A stretch of DNA of 21,345 nt from Caecitellus pseudoparvulus (lineage: Eukaryota > Bigyra: Bicosoecida): the NCBI GenBank assembly GCA_965644315.1, contig CBFFRQ010000195.1, positions 1 to 21,345 on the forward strand. Reading direction: 5' to 3'. The notes under the pieces were generated by a model. That model was not told the DNA's origin and ran no database searches. It saw nothing but the letters and a program-made list of their open reading frames with translations. The first letter of the stretch is position 1; each line of letters opens with the position of its first letter. Below are positions 9,408-18,400 of this stretch, piece after piece. A program made the translations under genes and the position numbers.

Positions 9408-9488
9408 ATGGTGAGCAGCAAGTCGTGGAAGACCTTGCTGCTCTCATGCGCCGTCGCTCTCATCTGCCTCGCTGGCAGCGCCTTCGGC
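9408..9488 (+). other. Gene B signal peptide
   Basis: Residues 1-27 have a short polar N-region with two lysines, a hydrophobic core (TLLLSCAVALICLAG) and a small-residue C-region, SAFG before VPG. Cleavage could fall after SA or after AFG. The LamG domain begins almost at once, as in gene A. Confidence 0.85.
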
Positions 9489-12400
9489 GTGCCTGGCACG
9501 GCGGTGTTTGTTGGCGCTGGCCTCGACAGCGTTTCAGCTCCAGCAGTGCCTTTGGGGCCCGACTTCACAGTAGAGGTGTGTATCCCGCGCACAGCGCAGA
9601 TAGCCGCTAGCCAGCTGCCTGTGTAACTGGAGTGACCCCCCTCGCCCGCCCAGGCATGGGTTTTCTTGACGGATCCCAACACTGACGCATTCGGGGACGT
9701 AAGTCGCCACGCCGTTGCCTGCCCACCCGCTCCCCGGCCCTGTACATTGCGCTGGAGGAACTACCCTTGCTCCTCTCGAACTGTTCGCCTCACGGGAAGC
9801 AATTCGTGCGCGGAGAGATCCCCGGACTCTGTTGCCGGCTCTGAGCGACCCAGTCGTGTCCTCGAGCCAGCCCTCCCACGCACTCTCCACACTTTGCCCG
9901 CCACAGAGCGTCATGATGGACTTCGGCACACCAAGTCGAGGAGCTCCACGCATCACTATAGGGCTCCTAGGTGAATCTGTGCGTGCATTCTGCCAGAACC
10001 GCAGCCAAGGCTTCGTTTTGCTGGCCACTTGGCTGAGGCGTCAACTTCCGCTTCACCCGCACTTCGCAGCGACCTCGACTTCGCCTGTGCATCGACAACG
10101 CTGGGAACCAGGGCCCAGAGGAGCGGTGCCTGGTTGCAGCTGAGAAGTTCCCTACAGATCGCTGGGCCTTTGTCAGCGCTGTCTACGATTCAGCTGCCGA
10201 AGAGGGTCGGCTGTATGTTGACGGACTGTTGAAGAGCATTGGGCGGCTGCCCATCCCTGCGCCAGGCTCCCGGCCCCAGCACATCATCGGGGGCAACTTG
10301 GAGCAGTACGCAGTGGAGTCTGCCGCCTTTATAGTCGACACGACCCGCTTCTGGAGCGTCGCCCGAACCGACCAGCAGATCCGTGACTCGATGTTCGATG
10401 ACGATCTGCCTGACAGCCCCATCCCGGCCTGCCTCGAGCTGGAGCTTGACTGGGAAGAGACTGACTCTGACTGGCAGATCATGGACCGCTCAGGAAACAG
10501 CAGGCACGTCACTGTTCGGACAGACGATGTCTCCGGCGTGCGCTGTAGGTCCACTGCCTGCCGTGTCCCCGTGGATACGGCACTCAGGGTGGTGTGTGGA
10601 GATGGAGTGCGCTCTGGCGCCGAAGGTTGCGACGATGGCAACGCTGAGGGTGGCGATGGCTGCTCAGGGGTGTGCTCTGTCGAACTCGGCTGGGTGTGCC
10701 GAAACGGAGAGGACTTCATCTCAGCAGACTCTTGCGAGCGGGGAGAGGTCCTGTTCGCGGAAGGCTTTGAAGGTGGGGCAGCCTCTGCAAGCGTCTGGGA
10801 CTGGTCCAGTAGCCGAGGTACCAATGGACTCGCTTCAACGTGGGACACGTCTCCGATTTACAAGGCGGGCGGTGAGTTCGGCGTCCGCATCCTCACAGAT
10901 GAGCACACAGCTACGTTGACGGGGTGCCCTGCGTTCCTTGGGAACACCGTGTTCCGGGGGGGCATGCCCCCGACACGTGTGGGGCCCTCAAATCGTGCGA
11001 ACATCGTCAGTTGGGCAGCAACTGGTCTGGGTGGCAGCGAGCCTGGCAGCACAGGCTACGTGCTGGAGTTGGGTAGCTCCACCCCGGTCGCCAGCGACTC
11101 GGCTCACTACACCGTGTGGGAGCGCCGTATCAGCGTGCCGCGCATCCAGGCGCTCTGGAACGAGACGCTGTGGCCGACAGGCTCCGTATCCGAGACATAC
11201 CGAGTGTCGGCGTACTTGTTCGTGGAGCCAGCGTGGGATGCGACAAACACCGACATCCTCCGAGCTGAACTGTTGGACAGCACAGGTGCGGTGCTGGCTT
11301 CGACGGCTGGCACCAGATCGCTACCTACCCAGCGCGCATCGTGGCAGTACGTTCACTTGGACATCACAGCCACTGCCCCAGTGAAGGCCCTCGCCTTCTC
11401 GTTGGTAGGGGACGGTCACACCACGGGGAGGGTGTTCGCTACCGACCTTCAGATTACTCGTCATTGCCCGGGCATCCCACCCGGCATTGTCATGTGGATG
11501 AAAGCAGATGCAGGGCTGCCACTTGGCAGCGACAGAGCTAGAGTGGATCTCTGGCAGGGCTCCTCCTTGGGCCAGTTCCGGGGCATTTCTTCAGGTGACG
11601 CGAGGCCGACCTTGCTGCTTGACCACAACCCAGGACGCTTCTCGGTTGGCAACTGGCAATGGCAGGCTGAACAATACGCGCAAGAAGTAGGGTTGCCTGC
11701 CATTGAGAACACGCCCCCCGAAGGAGGCATGCTGTGGGAGAGCTCCTTGGTGGAAATGTCTCGCCCTGCTACGGTCTGTGTCGTTGACCGCAGGTCGCTT
11801 ACTGGCGCTTTCAACCGCTTGCTTCAGGCTACCAAGCACAACATGGTGCTTGGTGTGTACTCCAGTATTTATCGCGGGTACTACAATGGGAACCGATGGG
11901 TAGGACTGTTCGATGACCGGTCCTACCCAGGTGACTCGAGGAACTACATCTATTACTGGGGCGTCACTTGCGCAGTTACAGGGGCCGACTTTATGGAAGG
12001 CCACGTTGGTGGCAGTCGCCGTGGTAGGTACGAGGGGGGATCCGGAACTTCCCACCTGAATTGGGGGCAGCTGGCCATGGGAAGCTACTCTTTCTACCCT
12101 CAGTTCAAGAACTCCCAGGGGCAGATCGGTGAGATTGTCATGTATCGCCGTGTGTTGTCTAACGCAGAGCGGCAAAACGTCGAGCTGTACTTGGCCCACA
12201 AATGGGGGGCATACCTCACTGAGGACTCGCCCACTGCGCACCCTGTCCGCTACCAGCGCGTTGTACAAAACCCCAACTTCCTTCCTGCTCTGGAGAACCA
12301 GGAGCGAGGCCTCGAAGAGCAGGGCTGGGAGGCCCCCACCTTGGATGCCACGTTCCCGACGCTGCTCCGCCTGCAGAGGCTGAGCCTCTTGCAAGAAAGC

Positions 12401-15400
12401 TTCCCGTTCGGGAGGCGCACAGTGAGCGGGTTGGACATCAACTCCACGAGCATTTTCTCCTTTTCGGTGCGAGTTCGGCGCGAGCCATTTTACATGGGAG
12501 TGCCGCTGTGGGTGCTCCTTGCGGATGACGGCCTGGCGAGTGTCCCGCCAAACCACCCCTGCTTCACAGCGAACGAGCAGTGCGATGCGATTCAAGCATC
12601 CAGCAACCCAGGGCACCGCAAGTTTGTCCGCATTTGTGTGAATGGTGCTCAGGAGCTCGGCTTTTGTGACGAGCTTACTTCTGCACCAGTTGATGTTTGG
12701 GCCAAGAAGTCATTCTCTGTGGCCGGCCTGTTTGAGAAGAAGTATGGCTTTGGCATCAAGCTCCCCACAGGCTTCACGATCGTCCTTGCCACAGTTGCAC
12801 CCCTACAGTCAGCAGAGGTGTTTGTTGACGACATCATGCTCTTGAACACGCGCACTGGGGAGCCAGAGCGCGCATGCCCCCCCCTGACATCCATTTCGCG
12901 GGGTGGAACTTCGCGTTCGGTGACTCTGACCGACCCCGCCTCCACTGCATTCACGAATTGGACCATCCATGCTGCGCCAGCAGGAGGTGTTTCCGCAGCG
13001 CACACTGTTTATGGCAGCCACAGCGTTCTGGAGTTTTCAGGCACAGTGAACAGCAGTATTGACATTGCCCCCGACGTTCGCGGCATCATGACAGGCGACC
13101 CCCGAGTGGCTGCTTTGGCGGAGTCCGAACAGCGATACTCCAGAGAGTACTACATGAAGTTCTCGCTGGAGCTGGGCAGCTCCACCGTCGGTTCTGCCAA
13201 GAACATCCCCTCCATCCACATGTGCTCTGACCAAGTTCGACTCGGCTACAGCTACAACGACAACGCTTGGCTGTATCACTACCGTTCTGACTCGGCTCAA
13301 CGCCCACCCTCTGAAGTGGATGAGTTCATGACGGATGACCCCGTACCATCCAGCGAGTTTGCGAATGACGTGGTCAGAATGTGGGACGAGCCCCGAGTTG
13401 AGGCATGGCACCCGGAGGGCTACTCATACGCCTTCTGGATCAAAGTCGAAGAGCATTCACCCTCTTGGGGCTCAGTCTTTTTCCGAGGCTGTGCCAACCC
13501 CGGGTACACCGAGCTGGACCTGTACAACGTGTTCGGAGTCAGAGACCGGCAGCCGGCAGTGTACATGCGCTCGCGCACTTCCAGATTGTACGTTGCCAAA
13601 GCCCATGAATACTACTGGAGCAACAATTGTGAGCCGTATGAGAGCTTGCCGATTGGAAAGTGGGCTCATGTGGCCATTGTGCTTCGTTCAGGGCTGATGC
13701 AAGTGTTCTACGACGGGTTCCAAGTCTGTGCCCGCAGTTTCCAGGGGTACGACATGTTTCACCCCATCATTCTGGCTGCGGGCAACCGGACCTTCGGCTT
13801 TGGACACTGCTACCCGCCTGCTTCGAACACCCGCATGCGAGGTTTCCAGGCGTACCCCTCAACGTTGACTCTTGCTCAGATTCAAGCGCTTGCTGCCGCC
13901 AACACAGATGTCCCCCCAATTTCGGCGATGTCTGCCCCTGGTGACTCTGCAACGATCGAGTGCTATGTGTCTGAGGAATATGTGCAGGTGTACGAGAACT
14001 CTGTACTGAAGCTGAATCGTTCCCGCGTGACACCAGAGCAGGAAGTTCTGGAGACGCAGCATCTGCTTCACCATGACCAGCCCGTTCGCTTCCGCGCCAT
14101 GGCAAATGTCGGTGATTCTGTCGAGTTCACGGTATCGAATGTGAGCATTGTGGAAAGCCGCGAGGATCTGCGCACGCCTCGCTACTGCTCAGCCAGTGGC
14201 CACATGTACCAGGTTGTGTACCAGCCGGAGGTGTCTTTCCAAGAAGCTCGCCTAGAGGCCTCGAAGAAGCGGTTCAATGGAGCCCAGGGGCGTTTAGCGG
14301 CCATTTCCAGCCAAGCTGAGCTTGACTGCATCACTGCCATGACTGCTTGTGAGCGTGTGTGGATTTCTGGCGTGTGGAATGCGGGCTTGGCCCGCTGGGA
14401 GACCCAAGATGGAGATGCGAAGGCAATTGAACCGCTGACATTCCTCCCATGGGCAGCGAATCGAAACCCATCCGGAACCACCGGCTTTCTTCAGCTCCAC
14501 CCTGGGAAGTGTGACGCCGCCAGCTCCACCCGGCTCGGAACCGTTGGAGAGTGTCAAAATTCTTGCCCGAATCATGTGCGCGGGTATGTCGTCGAGTTCC
14601 CAAGCCCCGTCGAGCAAGGCCGAGATTTGCTGAATGCCTCAACTCCCCTGGTCTCTAGCTCGTCTTTTTCGCCGTCTGAGGCTTCACCAACACAAGCTAT
14701 CGCGAGGGCACATGTCACGGGCTCCCGGTCGCCGGACAGCACTTCTGGCTGGACTTTCTCAGTGGGAAGTGGGCAATCTGCACAGGAGCTGGTATTTGAT
14801 CTTGGGGTAGAGCAACTTGTGTCCAGAGTGGGCATGAAGTTTGACCTGGCTGACTCAACGCCTGGCGAGTCGGCTCGGGTAGAACATGGTGCGAGCGCTG
14901 GCGGCCCATGGACCTTGTTCTCCCACCTGGCAGTTGCAGGGGAGGGAGACATCATCCGGGAACAGGTTTTTGCTGTCAAGCAGCCACCAGTCATCGCCCG
15001 GTTTTGGAGGTTTGTCGTCGGCCCCCATGCCGACCCGGGCAACACGAACGCGGTTCGGCTGCGAGGCGTCTTTGCCCAAGACTTTGGCAGCACTTTCGGC
15101 AAGCTGCTGGTAGATGGCGCCGCTCAGGAACCCGTCGAAGTTGACGACGCAACGTTCTCCGGATTGAAGGTGGTCGTGGTTGACCAGGAGGAGGCTGTGG
15201 TCAAAGCTCGTCGCGCCTTCCCCATGCACGGCCCTGGGCACGCTGAAGCACTTGCTGCATTCTTGGACACTGTGGCAGTCGGAGACTCTGTGATGCTTGC
15301 AGCGCACAACATGAAGCCGCTGCGGGAACTGGCCTTCATGGACAACTTTGTGACACGGTACAGACTTGACTCGCTACGGCGCTCGGCCATCCATGCACCT

Positions 15401-18400
15401 GCGCTTGGCTTCTTCCAACATCATCCAAACTCGACTTGGGAGAATGCCAGGGAAGTTTGCATTCAGCAAAAGGCACAATTGTGCGATAAGGACATTGTGT
15501 GCACGCCTCGATGGAGTAGCTATCTTGGGGGCCTGCTGCTCTTCGACGGGCGATCCAGACAAGGTCGCGCGTACATGGCTGTGTCGGGCCGCGATAACTG
15601 GATCGCGATCGGGCGTAGCCATCCAGCCAGAGATACATGCCGTTATTTCGAGGACGTGGAGACCACCGAAACCAATGACGACACGTTTTTCAGCACGTAC
15701 CCGCACACTTACGCCATGTGCTGTAAGTCGCACGAGCCAGAGCTGGGAGTGAACTGGGTTGAGCACCGCGTTGGCGTCAATGCTCTGTACCCGGGAATGT
15801 TTTACATGAACAACGGCCGCCTCTACGCGCATGGGTATCCTTTCGCTCACCCTAACTTTCCGGGGCGCAACGTTCACACTGAAGACAACGCAAACTTCCT
15901 CTCAAGAGGAGCGGCGCCTCAGGATTGGGGAGGGCACCACGCCTACTACGCGGACCCGCTGGCGATGACTTCTTGGAGCGACTTTCGGTACAACGCTTGG
16001 GTGTACATCAACGGATGGCATGCTGGTCTGACATTCAGGGTTGCTTCTCAGAACACTTACTACCGAGTGTTTGCTCACCTTAGCCCGGCGAGTCGGGCAC
16101 GGGTTTGCTTGTACCGGGTGGTGAATGGAACGTCCAGCCCTTGTTTGGAGTACAAAGATAGCAATGACATGACAATGCCACCCTACCGCCAGTGGTCGGC
16201 GTGGGAGATCACAGCGCAAGGAAGGCACATTGTCGTGACCATCGCTGGCTTGAAGTACGTGGACTTCTGGGACACTTCCCCAGATGCAATTTTTAGTGGC
16301 TCTGTGGGTGTGTATCAGTGGTATGGCCATGGTACCCACTTTGATCATGTGAGCGTGGAGCGATATGCCCGGGTAAACGACACGGTGCTGGCGCAAGCTT
16401 TCGCCACCATCGGGATCAACGGACTGGCAGGGCTACAGGCTGCCGGTGGGCCCGTTGGAGACGCTGTGTCCTCTGGCCGAGCGGCAGGCACGACAGTGTC
16501 TTGGTCAGCCATTGGTATGAAGCGGGACACTTCCATGAACCTCACAGCAGCCTCGCACATCAGTGCTTCTGTTCAGCGAGCGTCGTCAGGGGAAATGGCC
16601 AAGGCGGAGTCCCTCTTCACTTGCAGGGACCAGAATGTAAGCATGACGGAGAACTCTCGGGAGTTCACGGAAGCAAACGTGCCCTTGTCCCTGCAGCCAG
16701 GAGCAAGAGTGGGGGGCTTCTATGTCGTTGGTGCCACAGGCAGCGCGCCATTTGGTGTGGACTCTGCGACAGGCAGTCTTGTCGTGCAAAACCAAGACGC
16801 GCTGAACTTCGAGCAGACCGCAAGCTTCCATGTGCAGGTTGCCGCCGAGAGGGCGCTGTACGACAGTGGGTGGCTCCGCTTCGGGTCACAGGCGGGAAGA
16901 CTGTCGTTTGCCGAGATTCGGCACCACGTCGACTTAGACCCAGCTTCAATGAGGGTGGATGTGCTTGTCAGAGCCGTGGACGGCCCGAACAAGGGTTTCA
17001 TCATGCACGGTACGCCTAACATTTTTGTGAGTGATGTCTCCTTCCTGTTCAAGTACGGTGGCGTGCACTTCGGGTGGGGTAGGGAAAGCGTGCGGTTGTG
17101 GGCTCCATCCTTCTACACTGGCTATGCAGCAGGTTTCGCGTGGCACACTGGACAGGGGTGGGGTGGCAAGTACACTGGTGGTGCAGTGACTGAGGAGGCC
17201 TGGCAGCAAGACTCGCACCTGGTGGACGTCAAACTCGTTGTAGCACCCATCATCCCGCCCAGCTTCGACTCTGGCTGGTTCACGGCATTCGCACACAAAG
17301 GCAGGGGCTCCACACAAGTAGTCTGGCATGGCTGCAAGGGGCTGCCGGGACATGTGCGAGTGCTTGCCAAGTTCACAAGTGGCTGGAATGAGGACTTTGT
17401 CTTTGAGGCTGTTGGGTCTGCGCAAGCAGACAGCTCTGCAACCCTCTTCCATCATGGCGCAGTGGTGTTTGCGTACGACAAAGACATGGTGCGCATTCAC
17501 CTTCCCACAACGCGACTCGAGACGGGGAGTGCGTTGATGACGGGCAGTGGTTGGGCCGGCAACGCCATGCCTTCAAAAGCCAACATTGTGGCTGTTCGTG
17601 TGCAAGCATGGGAGGACACCGACGCCGCAGACCCGCCAACTGCAGTGGCAGACCCCTTCAACCTCCACTCATTCTCATTGGCTCACGCTGAAGTGGAACA
17701 CGGCGTTGGCGTTGTGCCTGGCAAAGTCCAGCTGCTGGCCGCCTTGGACAGTGGCATTGCCTCTGGCTTCCGCTTTGACATGCGGGGGACCACTCCCCAG
17801 CAAAATGGCTACTACTCAGGCATCAACTACGGAGGCGTGGCCTATGCATACAATGAGACGCACACCCGCATGTGGGCTCCCTCGCGGCGCATGGATCGAC
17901 CCCAGAGCTACGCACCGCAGCGAGTTGTGTGGGCCGCGCATGGCTGGGGAGTGGAAGCTGAAGCAGGTGAGATGGTCGCCACGATGTACATGAAGACTTG
18001 GGCCACCCAAGCTTCTTCCGTTGACGTTATTAACACGAACGTGAAGCTACTGGATGTTGCTGAGCCGCCTCGCATGCGCGGTCGCTTTCACGTCTTGGAC
18101 GAGAACCTTGCACTCGGCACGGTCGTCGCCGACCTAGAGGTAGAAGATGGAGACTGTGCAAGGTTTGTGGACTGCAACATTACCTTTTCCATTGTTTCTG
18201 GCAACGTAGGCGGCGTGTTCGGTGTCAACGCCTCGAGTGGCGAAGTGTTTGTGCAAGACCCCACCTTCCTCAACTTCGAGTACCTGAGGGAGCTGCAGCG
18301 CAACCGCACTGAGGACCCCACTGTCGCGACGGCTTTCATTGCCGCTGGTGTCCAAGCCAGTGATGGGCGGCTTGTTTCGCTGGCAATGCCCAGTTTTCAG

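Larger units (their letters stand above)
9492..10405 (+). other. Gene B LamG/concanavalin A-like domain 1 (residues about 29-207, split by three introns)
   Basis: The spliced sequence carries FTVEAWVFL, LRLCIDN, RWAFVSAVYD, GRLYVDG and FWSVARTDQQIRD, the full LamG signature series. It is colinear with gene A domain 1. All introns of the gene found in this window lie inside this domain. Confidence 0.9.

Noticed and set aside
9971-10069. Alternative donor GTGAAT at 9971 for gene B intron 3
   Set aside because: Exon 3 would end with one extra base while exon 4 needs phase 0, so the 11-kb frame would be lost. The donor at 9979 keeps the frame and the LamG strand.
11591-12616. A 341-codon minus-strand ORF
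   Set aside because: It is antisense to ConA-like domain 2 of gene B and shows no recognisable protein features. It reflects codon bias of the plus-strand gene.
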